A stretch of 64,000 bases of DNA from Brachypodius melanocephalos (GCA_013398615.1 VZSR01003798.1:9733542-9797541), one strand, 5' to 3'; positions 47,653-62,845 are shown, counted from the stretch's first letter. Notes: generated by a model not told the origin, from the letters alone. Numbers and translations: made by a program.

Positions 47653-50600
47653 CTTGCAGCTGACTAGCAGAAACTGATTTAGGCCCTTTGCACTTGCTGC
47701 CAGCAAGTGTTCCCACTCCAAAAATAGCCTATTGAAGAAAGAAGTGTCAGTTGCTGTCTTCAACAGGCTGCTTTCTAAACCCATTGTTAGAAGACACCTA
47801 CTTCAAATGAAACCTGGCATGTCACCACGCTGTGGGCAAAGTGCCATTCCAGCAGATGGGCAGGGGTAGGCAGTGCCAGCAATCCAGTCTGTATATCAAC
47901 CTGGAGTAACAAGGTTGTATTCCCATCTGAGGATGTCAAAGCCTGGAGCTGTGCTCTACCTTAACCTGTGTCCTTACACACGTTGCTGCTAACACACATC
48001 CACGCAGTATTTGAAAGGTTTCTCTTTCATTTGCAGCCCGTCCTGCTCTGTTCCACTGGCTCCAGGATTAAGTTTGGGACGTGTGAGCCTGACCTGCCAT
48101 GCTCTGCAATGAAGGTGTGGGCAGGACCATGTGAGCAGTGCTTGGCTTTCACTGCCTTTCTCCCTACTGTGGAATTTAGTAGCAAATATGTGGGAAAACA
48201 CCTCGGGGTGCTGTAGTAGAGACAAAAACTTCCAGAAACAGCTCAAAAGCTGTGGAACAGTGAGAAACCACAATGTAGGTACCTCTGAGTGGAGCTGCAG
48301 GAGTCCAGCAGAGGTTAATCTCAGTGCTCAAGTCCCCCTACATTTCGAGTAAACACATGCCCAAGTGTCATGGTAAGACTAGCCCTGAATCTCATTCTGT
48401 TCTAGGGTCACAAATGCCCACACTCTCAAGTGCCTCACAAGAGCATCAGGCCTTGATGAACTGGGATTCATATGCCACAGCCTCGTGAGACTAATGTGAC
48501 AATGAAATCTCTGCCTTTCAATGTGTCTGGTACAAAAAAAGCCTCATCTTTCCAGTGAAATGCCAGCCTCTATGTGGAGACTTTATCTAGTAGTACCTGT
48601 TTGTGTTATATGTCTTACAGAGTCTCAAATTAATGCATGTAAACCCTATCTGCATCTTTTCAAAATCTCGTCTTCTATGTCCCATGAAACTATTAGTTTA
48701 GCTATCACTAGGTATTAAAATTTAAAAGGGTCACTAAATGCATACTGCTAGAAGGGAACAACATTAGTTACACATTACCAGAACAAAACTAAATTAAGAA
48801 ACAGCTCATTTCCTTTGTACCATCAATATTTTACTCAGCCATAGCCTGGATGCTTGTACTCACAAAAAGGAATTAATCATTCATGTGCTAATGTACCTCC
48901 ATTTTTTAAAATCATCACTTAAGTAATCATTTTTGTGTGTGCTCAGATGTGTGATGCCTGCTTATGAAAGTGCAGGAAAAATCAATACAAATTAAATAAA
49001 ATTTAAAAGGTGGATATCAGTGAAACAGATGCAAAAGAGTCCTCCATGCAGTAAAATTGTAATCAAATTGCTGTAAAATTCTGTTAGTGAGTCATCATTT
49101 GAAAAAGATACCAGTCTAATGCTAAACTTATTTATATGCCATGCAACCCTCCTTATTTTGGTGCAAGCATACACAATGCAGTTCATCACAGATTTTGTCT
49201 TAAAACATGCATAAAACTGAAACAACAAAATCTTTATTGCCATTTAATTGGGCACTGCCATTTCCCAGGAGTTTATTTACCGAGAATCGCAGTGTTCATA
49301 TCATGACATCATCTGTGTCTGCCCATCTGGGAGGTTCCCCAAACCCTTCTCAAAGTGAGGTGCAGGAAGTCTCATGGAAAGGTTCCCACCTGGGGCAGGT
49401 ACAGGGATCCCTGCCTGGTTGCCCCCCAAGTGTGGGAAATGAGGCACTGTATGGCTCAGCAAAACCAAAATTCTCCTCTCCTGCAAAGTGTCACACAGCC
49501 TGCAACATCTCCCCAGTACAGATCACAATAATCAAAGTTTCATTTCCTCAGCTCCCTGAAAAGGACTAACTGTATCTCCTGGGCTGGATTTGCTGCTGCC
49601 TTGGGCTTGTCATTTACACCCATGGAAAGTGCTCCAAATCAAGAGCCCTGCTTTGCTCAGATATAAATTACAGCCACTTTACTCAGCCATAAATGTCTGT
49701 CTAAGGTTAAAAGTAGCAAAGAACAGCAGTTAGTGCTGGCTGCATATAAAAAGTGTTAAGATGGTCCTACCCAGATTGGAGCCCACAGTCCCATGGAAAT
49801 TAAATCAATTTTTGCTTAAGGTGTGATTGCTTCTTTTGGACTACCCACATCAGTGAACGAATATGGCAAAGCTGTTAGATCCCTGCAAGAACAATGAATT
49901 TCACAGAAGGGTAGCACAGTACTTGAAGTAGAATTTGGTGTAGCAGTACTGTAGGCTTTTTCTTCCATTGCTTCAGTAATTTTATGGTGACGTATTTTGA
50001 TGATAATTTAAAGAATATCTGTGTTTATGAGGCAACATCACAACCTGCAAAACAAATTCCAAGGCCAAGTTGTCTATTAATATATAGTATGGCTTCTTGT
50101 GAGTGACTAGAGATGAGCTGGAACAATGCTTGGGAAAAAGCAAGAGCTTGTCTACCTTGATTTCAAGATGTGAAAACTTGTGTTCTTTTTTAGCTAGAAC
50201 CTGACTGTGCAGGATTATATCTGTGAAATGGAGAAGGTGATCCAGCAGGCAATACTTCTACTGTGCAGAAACTTCTGAGAAAACAAGTAGTGGGTTCCCA
50301 CTCATCTCTTCACCAAAAGCCATCCTTTGGAGTATTTAATTTTGAGTAAAGGACTTTTTCTTTTCCCCTTCTTACTAGCTCCAAATCTTTTCCAGATGAA
50401 ACGTTTGGGATAACCACTGTGTCCCTCTGACCTGTTTCTCCCTCACCAAGACATTATACTTGCGGCCATCTCATCTGCAAATGTCAGTGAGTACATGGCA
50501 GAAAAATGCACAACAGTATGATCAGCTTACTGCTAGTGGATAACAGGAGCAGCATGAACTGACCATGATTCAGAGGTGTATCATGAATGGCTATTTTAGA

Positions 50601-53600
50601 CTGCAAGGAACTGAGAATTGAACTTTTCTTTCAGTGAAGTACCTGGTGAAGTTGGGTTTGGCCACAGCTTAGGAGCTCCCTGAGAAGCCAGCAGGAGCTC
50701 AGTACACGCTGCATAAGCACCAAACCAAGCACACAATTTACATCCCCTGGCAGTGCAAAGCAACCTGTCTCTACAGTCCAGTACACAGAGAGGAGTCCAT
50801 AACCTTGGAGGATTGGATTGGCTCCATTTATTTAATTTTAACCCCGTTAAGGGACAATGCATCATGAGCAGTGTATGAGGCAAAAAAGAGTTGCCAGATG
50901 AAGCATCCACCAAGTCTGGAAGCCACTGCCAGTTAAATGTGCAGGACAAGCACTTTCACAATTACACAAACAGTTGGATTTTAAATTTCTCATTTTTATC
51001 AAATTCAGCTGTTGACAAGACCTCAGCCAGAGGGAGGAAGGGGAGTGAGAGGGCAATGAGGTTCTCAACCTCAAGGTGTGCCACCTGGATGGGAGTAGGA
51101 AGGGCCCTTTCCTAAAGGACATACATTGGATTATACTGGAGGTAACACAGATTCTTTGCATGAGCTGTCTTCATGGAGCTACCTGACTGCTTGAGACTGA
51201 AGTTGCTGATAAGAATGTAAAGTTTGACCTATAATAATTTATTTTTCTGGGTTTCTAGTGGACTAAGTGGTTTTTTCCCTAGTTTAGAAGCTGCAGGTGG
51301 GCTGGGGATCATTTCAGAGCGATTCAGCTGTGGACCTCCACCACTTCCTGTGCAGAAGAAAGTCCCTGCAGAGAAACCAGTGGGAGTTTGCACAGGTGTA
51401 GAGAATTGCCTGAAATCTATGTGTGTGCCTCCACTATCTCAAAACATACACATGTGGCTTTTTTTGCCTTTGCTTAAATTTAGCAAAGTGTCCTGAAATG
51501 CACTTCATATGATTTGAAAGATAAAAATGTCTCTGTCTTACTTGTGCCAGTTTATTGCTAATGTGGGCAGGTGATTCATCAATGGATGAAATGAGATTTT
51601 CAAGTTGTTTTAAAATGATGAGGTAGTTTTCAGAGCTCGCACAGTTTGTTATGAGATACACAATTTATTAATATATTTGTCAAATAATGCATTTGACAAG
51701 TTTTAAAAACATTTCTGGATAATTGCTTTTATAACTCATCAATCTTAAAAGAGGAGTAGCAAGATAAGATTGTATTTTACAATCTGTATTTTTCTAGTCT
51801 CTCCCTTATCATAGCCCAGTGAAAGGGATGGAAATGTAAACACTGGAGACACGTTTCCCCTTGATTTTCGTTTGGTTTACTGTTGATTTTCTTTGTTCGG
51901 GATAGACTCAACCTTGCAAGTTAAGCTTGACAAGGAGATTGGCCAGTTTCAAATTTTGTAATTGATTGGTGTGATTTCATAATTGTGATTGCTTCCAGCA
52001 CCATGGGACCTTTTAACACCACTTTGATTTCTTTGGTTTGATTTCACTCTAAACCATACCTAAATGTCCATCTATTTTTTACTGGGTCCTATTCAGAAAT
52101 ATAATTTTCAGGATTCCATTTGTCTATTAAAGACTTGATTGAAAGATGGATTCAGGGTTCAGACACATGCTCTCATAACAAAGCAGATGCAGCCCTTTCC
52201 TCAAGCTGTTTGTTGCCACCTGCTTGTCAGACACTGTATCCCACCAAGGAGTGGATGGAGCAGGGTGCTTGAGCCTTTGGTAGCTGCATCAGTGTGAAGT
52301 CCTGTGGCTTAGCTGAATTCCCTGGACGTGTTCCCTTCCCTCTGCAGTTGGCCAAGCCTTGAGCATGCACTCAAGGACCACTGACACAGACTGAGCAGTT
52401 TTCCTCATTGAGACCAGAGCTTCCAGTCCTGTGAGGAGATCAGCCAGAAGACTTCCCAGAATGTGCTGGGCAGCACAGAGGTTCTGCTGGGACACCAGGA
52501 CAGCCCAGGTGCTCAGGCTGAGCACACACATCCCCTCCCATGTGCTGATGCTCATTTCCAGGGCCAGCTGCTTTTTACTGCCCCTCTGCCAAGCCGTTGC
52601 TCCCCATAACTGCGGGCAGAACACAGCGCGTGCCTCTCCCCTGTGCTCTCTGGGCAAAATCAGGCAGGCGGCTCAACCACCTGCTAAACTATTTAAAGCT
52701 AATGTAGTTTAAAAGCCATAACAGCCTAGCAGGAAAACAGGGAGAAGTCTTGGAGACCATTCTGCTGAATAAATGTGGGGAATTTCTGACACTCGATTGG
52801 TAGCTGGGAAAAGTAAAGCAGTGATGCCTTAACCGCAGTGAGGGTTTGTTAACTGACACTGTGGGTTCACAGCCACTTCTCTGAGACTCCTGGGCAAGGG
52901 GAGGAAGACAGATATGGGTTACACTCAGATGTAAATCTCTGCAAGATCAGCATGTACACACCCTTCACAAACCTGCTCATGCAGCTTGTGTATAAGCCTA
53001 CAAGGAGTTGCTGATTCAGGGTTTTCTTAATAACAAAACCTTATTTTTTGGAATTTAAGTTTTGGAACACGATGCAACCTGCTAAACTCTCTTTTATTAA
53101 AAAATATACTAGAACAACATAGAAAGCATAACACCAGCCAGTGCTGGGAAGGCAGACTACTATATTGAGAGCAAGAGCATAAGCATTGAATATACAATGA
53201 GATGTGCCATACTCAGATCTAGCGCTGCAAACACACTCCCACCAGGTTTACTGGCATAGGATAAAGACACTGCCTGATCCAGTCCTTACAGATAAGGTCC
53301 TTCCATCTGCAGGAGCTGTATTCCTACCACTCCTTCCTAGTATTTCTCAGTATTATTCAATAATCAGCTTTATTTGATTTGTGGCAGAGTATGTTTTTGT
53401 GCTTTTATCTACATTTTAAAGTTATCTCTGTCTTTAGCTGTGATATCGTTATCCAAACAGCTCAGAAACACCAGCTACAGCAGGAAGGGTGAACAGAGAC
53501 ACTTCAGGAACTAATGAGAGTGGGGTGATCTGCATATCCAGAGCAGGAGTTGCACACACAAACTGAGCCACCACCACCAATGGGTGAGCTGATTACTGTT

Positions 53601-56514
53601 TATCTGAAGGGAGAGAAGTGAGTTCTAACTGGCTGAGACACTTTTGTTATCATGAAATGCATATTTGGCTACAGCAAATGGCTTCAAATCAGAAAAGTGA
53701 CATTTTTGTGCTGGCTGTTTATAAACAGGATGTAGTTAGTGTAAGGCACCCACAGCTGCAGCAACTGCAGATTTTCAAGGCCAGACTCAAATGTATCATA
53801 CTTTATCATTATTTTTCTCATATTTGCTATACTCAAGGCCTTGAAGTTTTATTGGAAGCCAAGAAAATAACTTGGCTGGTTGGTTGGCACTTAATATCGT
53901 ATGGTAGTTCATTGTTTTCAAGTGAGTTTGTATTTTCATCTGAAACTTCAATTACAGCATCACAGGCCCAGCCCTGTTTTTGATAGCGCCATGAGCTTTA
54001 GTAAGTGCACAACTGAACTCAATAAAACTGAAAACCGGGGAATCCCTTCAGTGTTAAGAGTGAGTTTAGCTGAGACGAGAATCAGAAACTCAAAGCCTGT
54101 TGCTGACTGCCTGATCCCAGTGGTGTGGCATGTGGGGATGGGCAAGGAGAAGGGTAGCAATAAGGCAATGGGGCAGCATCACAGCCAGAGCTTTCTGGAC
54201 AGACAGATGTAGCTTCAATCCAGATGTCTTCCTAACACTGGTGATAAAGTTGGTGGGAGTGGTTTGAGGAAACTGCCCTTTAAAAAAAAAAAAAACCAAC
54301 TTCTTGCATCAATGTGTAACAGTAATTCTTCTTTCTTAAATGAAAAACATCGTGGAGATGAGTGACTTTCCAGGGGGAAAAAACCCCAAAGATGTGGGAT
54401 TACAGTACTGAGACCTGCAAGCATTTGCTAGAAGTTGGACTCCAAACTGGTTATACACAGAGTTTGCTTTTGACTCCAGTAATAACTAAAGCAACTTATC
54501 TTCTGCCAGAAAAACACATTTCTTTCCAACAGAAAACTGCAATGAGTGTGCTTTGGTCTTCATCATTTTCCAACTTCCCCTGTGGACAACATTGAAAAGG
54601 CCAGCTTTTCTCAGTTGTTTTGGTTCCTTTTTCTTCCCTGTATCTGTCAGTGACAGTACTAATAAGTTTTGAAACAAAAGGACAATTTGTTACTTTAGAA
54701 TTAGCACCATGACTGCTCTTTATATGGAAATAAGGTTATTCTGCTCTAATGAAATTGCTGAGCTGAATGCACAGTTTGAAGTTCATGACCCATTGAAATG
54801 ATGATTTATGGAACTTTCTTGCAAATTACCTGTGTTAACATCATATGTAATGTATTTCTATCACTAGACCTTTTGAAAGAGTTTTCTTTTGCAAGATTCT
54901 TCTTGTTTGTTGGGAATACTTTAGTTCCCTCAATACTGTCCCATAGGAAGGTTTAAATTTTACAGTGCACTAGAAACCTCTGAAGTTTCTGCTTTCAGAT
55001 AAATGCTTGGCAGTGTCCAGGCTCAGTCCGCTTGTATGGATGCTACAGTGGAAAGCCTTTTTTCTGTACTATCACCAGTTTACATTTGGTCTCAGCTTTG
55101 GAAAGGTGGGTCATGTTGTTAAAGATATGCACTGAGATGTGACACAGAAAGAGGTAAGTAAAAAATCTGCAAGAGTTAGCACAACAATTCCTTGTCTTCT
55201 AGTCTGTGCTCAATGTTAAAACTGTTACATGAGAAGACAAGAAACACCAGTGGGGGATCAAAGAATTAGGGGGTGATCACGGTGCATCAAGAAGCATTTT
55301 GTTTTGGAGGATTATAATGTGAAAGGCAAAAATAAATATGTGGAACAAAAAATGCTGGGAAATGAGAACAGTGTGGTGTGGAATTCCCTCTGTCATTTCC
55401 ACTGAATTTCCTTCATTGAAAGTGCTCGATATATGGCAAATATTTGAGAGACCAGTGCCAGAGCAGTATTTTGTATATTCTGTAGATGGAAGTGTACTGG
55501 GAATCTGGTCAGCAGTGTAATTGTTTATATTCATTATAAACAATCTGTGTTATTTGGCAACAAAACCTGCCTTTCTGAGTTGACTCTCACTGCTGCTGAG
55601 ATAGTTCTATCAGCTGGTTGTAATTTTACTTTGGGGGCATACAAAATACACTGTATTTCTTCCAAATTATCTGTGGGAAAAACATGAACAATACACTGAA
55701 GGCCCCTCAGTCTTGTGGGACCTGTCTTGGCCCTTTTTCAATAGTCTTTAAGGGCTATAAGAGGATACAGAATAGGTTTAGTTTGCATGTGTCTTGTACC
55801 ACTGTTACACACATCTGCATCTTCTTTCCTGGCTTTAATGCCCAACTACTCTCATCTTGAACAATGATAGCAGATAAAATAATGAAGATTGCTGCTGAAG
55901 GCAGAAAGGGACATGGAATGGGGTGAAAAGATCTTACTGTGAAAAGGTAACACCCTTCTTGGCTTAAAAGATGAAACAAATACTATAGAAGCCATTTTCT
56001 GAGCTTTCCACACAAGGCTGAGTTCCTCACAGATGTGTAAATGTGGTTTCCCACAAGATGGGACCTTGTGTTTGTCCAAGCCACCCTGCAACTGAAGGAC
56101 CTCCTTGTACCTCATATAAATATGTACTTGTGCTCCCACCTAGAGCAAGGGGAGCATAAAAGATTTTGTATCAGGTATTTGGGAGGGAGGAGTCCCAGTT
56201 ATTCTCTACTATTTGAGGTGGAACTACATCTTCTCTCTTTTTTTTCTCCTCCTAGAAGAGTAGGGAGAGGGCCTGACAATGAGTTACCCAGTAAGTTCAT
56301 GGTTAGGATCTTTCAGCTCTTGGTCTCAAATCTGCTCAGGATAGGTCAAAGCAAGGACTCAAAACATGAACTTTTACATCCCACACAGCTGTTCTAACTA
56401 CTAAGAGCTGGTCACTTGAAAGGAGATTTTTCTGTCACTCTTGAGCTGTTTCAGTTTGTAGGAATAATTAAATATTATTCAATTTAATGAGAGATAGATT
56501 CTACAATCCAACAA

Positions 56515-56600
56515 GTTTGCACATTTGCCTTTGGTATCGATGATGCAGGTTTGAGTCTCTGCTCCAGTGACTCATCAGAGTGAGCAGGCACAGCTGAATT
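56515..56600 (+). repeat. Possible tRNA-derived SINE relic
   Basis: GATGCAGGTTTGAGTCTCTG at 56,542-56,561 resembles a pol III B box (GGTTCGANTCC) in 9 of 11 positions, followed by a CTCCAGTGACTC stretch. No clear A box or tail is seen. Could be chance. Confidence 0.25.
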
Positions 56601-57202
56601 GCTGGATGGGGATTGCTTTTGCTTGGCTGACGTTCTTCTAGGAAAAAAAGAAACCCTAAACCAAACTGTTGAAGGAGGGCTGATGCGCTCTGAATGAGCC
56701 CTACCACATCCCTGCTGCTTCTCTGGCCACAGACCTGATCATACTCATGCAAAAACATTATGAGAGCGTGTCCCAGTCACGTGTTTTCAAAGAGCATTTC
56801 ATCAGCACGAACAGTTTTAGCTCCTCTCCCATGCTGGCAGCCTCCTCTGCGGGGGAATGTGTTTGTGCTCACACCTGTGCCTAGAGATCACAACTGCACA
56901 AGAACATGAAAGAATTTTTCCACGTACATTAGGTGCTTTAAAAAAATTCCTATAATCATCTGTTTTCCAGTGTTTCTCCTCTTGTCTATTTTTGCTAAGT
57001 CTGTGCTTGTCATGCCTGTAGGCTTCCAACTGAGGAAGACTTTTATTCTGAAAGCAGCTGTTTCTACTACAGGAGTGCCTTCACTTTGGCTGTGATCTTC
57101 CTCCAGGAAGGTGAGGCTCTGCTCTCAGCTTACACCCAGGCTATCCCAGCTCCACTAAGTTGATCCAAGGACAGGATTTAGCTCTGTGAGATAGAGACGG
57201 AG

Positions 57203-57246
57203 CTTTTGCTCTCTTTTTGCTCTCTTTTTGCTCTCTTTTTGCTCTC
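57203..57246 (+). repeat. 11-bp tandem repeat, four copies
   Basis: The unit is TTTTTGCTCTC, starting at 57,203, 57,214, 57,225 and 57,236; the first copy differs only at its first base (C). The tract is almost pure pyrimidine on the plus strand. Confidence 0.95.
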
Positions 57247-57271
57247 TTGCTAAAAGTCAGACTTTTAGCAA
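57247..57271. repeat. Perfect 12-bp palindrome abutting the 11-bp repeat
   Basis: TTGCTAAAAGTC (57,247-57,258), one spacer A, then GACTTTTAGCAA (57,260-57,271). The left arm starts exactly where the tandem array ends. Confidence 0.95.
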
Positions 57272-60200
57272 GTCCGACTCTCTTGCCATCCCTTCTGCTT
57301 TTGAAATGTGCAGCAGGAGCTTCTCTAAATTTTAATCGGGCGATTTCATTTGTTCAGTGCTTAAAGAGCAGGATTTATTTACCGAGGATTTAAATTTCTC
57401 CAAAGTAGAGAGAAACTAAATAGCACTGCTCTTTAAGCATGTCTCCACATTTAGAAAGCATTGGGTTACACTTTCCATTTGAAGTTTTTCTTCTTAAAAA
57501 ATAATTCAGACACCCCTCCTGAGACTTTCCCGGCACTGCCCCCCCCGTAACCCAATCCGCCCCCGCCAGGGAGCACAGCCCGCTGCTTGCCAGGTGTGCA
57601 GGCAAGTTTGTCACATAAAAGACTTCAGGCATAACTGCTGGCAACATGAGCTCTGAAAAGGCATTCAAAGAGGGCTTTATATATACTTAAGTGTAAGAGA
57701 TGTGCTATTTTGCTAAGGGGATTCAGTATCTATATTTTACTGTAAATGCACCTTTTTCTCTTTAAGCTATGAATGAGAAATTAATTTTATTGACTTTATG
57801 GATGGCTTCGGGTTGGAGATCTCTTCCCACACGCATCCTTTGGCATCTTTCCTTTACCTGACAGCTATCAGAACTAGTAGGGGACAACCACCACTTGTAT
57901 TTGAATGAATTCTGTTGTTATTACAGTGTCAGGCACTCAGCATTGTCTGACCCTGCAATCTAGAGGCCCAGAGTGTCTGCAGTCCTGGGGAATACTTCAG
58001 AAAAATAGTGATAACTAAGATAATAATAATTCTCAGCACTCCTGTAAAGCTTTTAATCCACTGATCTCAACCAGATACTGGCACTTACTACTAGAGGAAA
58101 GTTAAATTTGTGGCATGAGGGATCCTATCATTTGAAGGAGGGAGCCTACAGAGCAGCGTGCACTGGGCTGTTAGAAAGGACAATGGTCAATTGTTTTGGG
58201 TAACATGCTGATCTCACTGCATTTAATGGCAAAATGACTTCAGTGGAGCCATAAACACAAAAAAAATTGGGAAAAATATTGTCATGGTCTCTGTATTCAA
58301 AATATGCCTTTTGTAACAAAGCACTGCAAACTGTAATGCAGATGTTTGCTATTTGATACTTATTTTGTATGTCAGACTAATTATTTTTGACTATTTGGCT
58401 TCTTTGTCTGTCTAATTTCTTTCAAATTTGAATATGCAGAGATACAACTTTGTAAAGAAGGTGTAATATTGTAAAATTACTTTGAAAATATTGACATTAT
58501 GTCAAATTGATTTACTTGTACATCAAATTTTTGGATTACATTCCACAGAAATTCAAGAAACGTCATTTTTTTGGCTCCAGCATTCATGGCAAATAGCCTT
58601 CAAAGTGTCATTGATGAGATTTTGATGAATAAAAATTTTACATTTGCATGTGTACACGCTGGTATTTGCTCTAGAGAAGTAGACCAACACATCCAAGTAG
58701 AAGGGAGACAGCCAATCATGTACCTTTCTGACAAACTAGCTAATCAATGCTATATGACTAGCAAGTACCTTATAGCCTCAGAGAGAAATTACAATCAATC
58801 CAAACTGCTAAGAACTGAGGGAAAAAAAAAATCCTTTTTTAAAAAACAAGTTTGCATAGCAAACACTTCTTAAGCAGCTGTGATTTGTTTATGGATTTTC
58901 TACAAACAGCAGGAAAAATGAGATTTCCTTGATAAATGACTTATTGTTAATTATTCAATGAGTGCCAATCTCCCACCTACTTTAATGAACTCTAACACAG
59001 TGAATCTTAACACCCAATGTAATGAAAGTAAATTTTCACCCTTAATGCAGTGTGAATGGCACAATTGCTTTATTCTTTTATTCACAAAGTGTCAGTCATT
59101 CATTTCAGCTCTGCATCATTCAATAGAATTAAGATGTGCAGTGAATGTGATTCCAGTCATGTCATCCTGTTAGTGCAAAGTGATTCTCAATAGCACTTGA
59201 CAGCACACTGCTGGATTGGCTCAGTGCATTAAAACAAACCAAATTATTCTGGTTTTATGTACATATCGGTGCTTGTTGACATACTAGTAAATTGTTTTAA
59301 TAGCCTGCACTTATGAAGGTGTATATCTTTGTAGTTAAATTCCAATACATTGTAAAGTATGCTTTACATAGAAAATATTACTCTCTCAGGAAAACTGTAA
59401 GCACAAAGTTTAGACTCAAAAAATACAGTGATGCTAACTGCTCTATCTGCTCTTTGAGCAGCCATCATGAGCTAAATGTGTGTGGCTGAATCAGGAGTGA
59501 GTGGCCTGAGACACAGCGTTGGAGCAAGGGGAGTGTAACATGCTGCCAGTTACAGCCCAATTAAATGGTGTTCTGCTTGGATATTTGTGGCCAGAACTGC
59601 AGCCTTGATGAAAACCAAACCAATATGGTTTTTACACAATCTTCCAAAATAATTTCCTTTAAGCAGTCTTTAGACCAGATTTATATCTTATGTCAAACAA
59701 AGGAGATGATGAATTCTTCCCTCAGTTAATACCACCTTTGTGTGAAAGGTGTGCACCGGCCTAGCAAAGCAATAAATAAATCCATAGTGATGACTACTGA
59801 CAGTCTTTACTCCTTTTTTCCTGCCTCTGCTTTCAGCTCCACGCTGCCATGCCAACTCAGCCGTACAGAAAGTATTATGTGTCCTGTTTGATTGACCAGT
59901 TTCCCCTACTTTGTGGTGGTCCTTAAGGAGGAAATAATTCATCTCACTAACCTTTATGGACTTCAGTGCACAGATGACTTGCTGATGTTTTTAATTGGTT
60001 CAACAGTACGAGTTTGATGTGGTTTGCTACACTTGCTGCTTTTGTTATGAAATATCAAAACACCCAGGAAGTCTTATTCTGATGCACATCTGACCTCTCA
60101 TCTACCCACACAGCTGTTACTGGCTTGTGGTTTTCCAAATTTGATCAGAGGCTTCTTTCAGTTACGAGATGAATTAAGATTCATTCATTGAGTCCAGATA

Positions 60201-62805
60201 CCGAGGGGCAAAACATGCTGCTGATACCAGACAGAAACTTTGGCACTCATGTACCTCACTGAGGTACTCATTCTTTGCTTGACTGTGTTCATATCCACCT
60301 CTCTGTAGGACTTGGTGTCATCTCCCCAAACAGCTGAACCTTTTCCACTTAAGCATGTGATCTGACTCCTTTCAGAGCAGAGGTAATCCTAAAGGCCCTA
60401 GAAAACTGTTGTCATAAATTTGAATACATTCAGCATTAGAAATATATGAGCTACATCTGCATTGGGAGGGAAAGAAGGGCATAGGGTGATGGGGCATTCC
60501 AAGAATGGGAATGGGTCACTTAGGGTCCCTTTAATATTGTAGAGCTTTTAGCTGGAGAACCACAGTCATGATACAAACCTGCCTCCAAGGGAGACAGATC
60601 TGCAAATCTTACAGAAATGATCTGAAGGGTGAAGCAAACTCTCAAAATTACTAATTTAACTGCCAGCCCATTGCTATGTTTTATTCTATAGCACTGGTTG
60701 GGAATTGCTGTATGATCAGGGAAGAGCCGTAGAGCTACATTGGTTTGTATTTCACAAGCACTGATCAAATCTGATGTAACTGAGCAATTCAGATGTCTAA
60801 ATAGCATGGTTGTCTACTTTGCCCTTCTCACCTGAATGTTTATTTCCTTAGCAAAACTTCTGACAACTGCACAATTCTTAGTAAATGCATGCTTTTATTT
60901 GAGTCCATCTGGACACCGAACTTTTTCTGTTATTTGAGAATGTATGGAGAGAATATCAAATCATAGAACAGTATGAGTGCTTGTGTTACTATTTTTTTTT
61001 CATAAAACGATAATACAAATACTCTGGAACTGCCAGGACACTGAAATCTGAGGATTTGAGGTGGTTTACAAAACACCCAGAAATGAAACCTGACTGGTTA
61101 CAGCCCTTCATGTGATGGGCTCTCTCCTTCAGACCTGGTGAATGCCTTAGAAACCACCCTCAAATGGCTAATGGTACATGCACAAAGTGCAGTACTTCAC
61201 CCTCTGCACAGAAACTATTCATTGGCTTCTTAAGCCCGGGCAGGGTGCAGAGATGCACTCTAACCATTAACAGCACAAAGGGAAAATGGGATTTGTTTAC
61301 ATTTCAATCACTGATTAAACAATGCTATCTAAGATAACAATCTTACCTGGACTAGGGAAAGGGCAGAGGGTACATAATTCTGTATACAGAATGCAGAAAC
61401 CAGAAGCCCTTTTGTTTGTATTTTTCATTATGGGAATTAGATGGACAAATAATAATGGTAGTGGCAGGAGTGCAGTGGATAGATTCACTTTTGCAAGAAA
61501 GAAGCCAGACCACACCCAGCTTCTCTCATGCTAAAAGCACAGATATTAGGCATATGCAATTCTTGTATGTGTGAAATAAAGTGGATATATGAGCCAATGG
61601 GAATATTTTAGTTGCAGTAGTATATTACACTTACTGTAGACCAGTTGTGGCAGGAATATTATTAAGTTTTTTCCCTTTACGGTAAGTGTTATATCTTATA
61701 ACAGTTATTCTTTGAAGAATACCTAACTGATTTGGCTTTGTCCTTCTTTCTGTTTATCAAAGTTGAAACTTGTCACCACTAAAATCAGTACATTTTAATT
61801 TGGGTTTCAATGTACGAGTGTGCAGACCCAGCACACTCTGCTTGCAGACCACTGTATTTATCCACGTTTTGCAGACTAGTAAATATGTTGATCTCCTCTG
61901 CATAAAACATGTGGCCAGCTAAAGGGTGCTCATCTTTATTTAGAAATGAGCATGCTTATTGGCTGAACTATTTAACAGGCAGTATATTCAAATATGTAAA
62001 AAATATATTCAGCAGTATCTGAGATTTTCTTAATACAAATTTCTCAGTTTCTCATTTTTTAAAATGAAAGCACACATATACAGTAAGAGCAGCAATGCCA
62101 ACATCTACTGCTGCATACCAAGCTGCTCCTGGTGAATAAACTGATGGAAGGGGGAGACTGAGAGAAAAGGGACTAACAGGGTTAGGTACAGGGGGAATCA
62201 CATCCTCAGCATGGACCTGGTCTGGTCACTTAGACATGGATGAGCTTCCACTCCTGGTTCCAGAGGTAATGGCTTACTCTGATCAACCAGCTAAGCTTCT
62301 CCAACAGCCAACTCACACCTCTAACCCCCCAAGTCTGCACATTTTGCACAGCAAGGATTTGCTTTGCCTGAGAGGAAGGAGGGAGGCATTGTCACAGCAG
62401 CTCCACTGGCAGACTGGAGCACATCTTGCAGTCAGGTTGGAACAGAAGGCTGGAGGCCATAGGGAATGTGAGTCCAGAGCTGTGACTTTTTAAAAATCAG
62501 GATGGAAAAAGCTAACTAAATGCAAAAAAATTTTTTTCTCCAGATTTTCACATAAAAATCCGCTCCGAAGTTCATTAAAGTAAATAGCTTCAATAATCAT
62601 TGACTCAGGCAGTCTTTATATCCTGAGCTGAATTACCATCCACTATTAAAAATTTCTGGAATAGAACCAACCCAAAACCTCTGACCCACTGCTAATAGCC
62701 TGCCTGAAAATATTATTCCATCCTAGTGCCCCATACAGATTATACAACAAGGGAAGCTGTTCACTTGAAAACAAAGGAGCAACCTGCTTCTCCCATCCCT
62801 TTCTA

Positions 62806-62845
62806 TTGTTTGCTTTAATGCTGGCTCGTTTTGTTTGCTTTAATG
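62806..62845. repeat. 15-bp direct repeat, 25-bp period
   Basis: TTGTTTGCTTTAATG occurs at 62,806-62,820 and 62,831-62,845, separated by 10 bases. Two exact copies only. Confidence 0.85.

Noticed and set aside
47510..47784. Open frames rich in Lys near 47,600
   Set aside because: They are translations of the poly(A) complement of the T-run.
53765..53795. Possible third CR1 piece (GATTTTCAAGGCCAGACTCA)
   Set aside because: Only about 20 bases resemble an internal CR1 phrase and flanks do not continue; too short to support.
58571..58873. 100-codon plus-strand frame
   Set aside because: AT-rich random composition ending in a poly-Lys run; no domain recognised and no Kozak or splice support.
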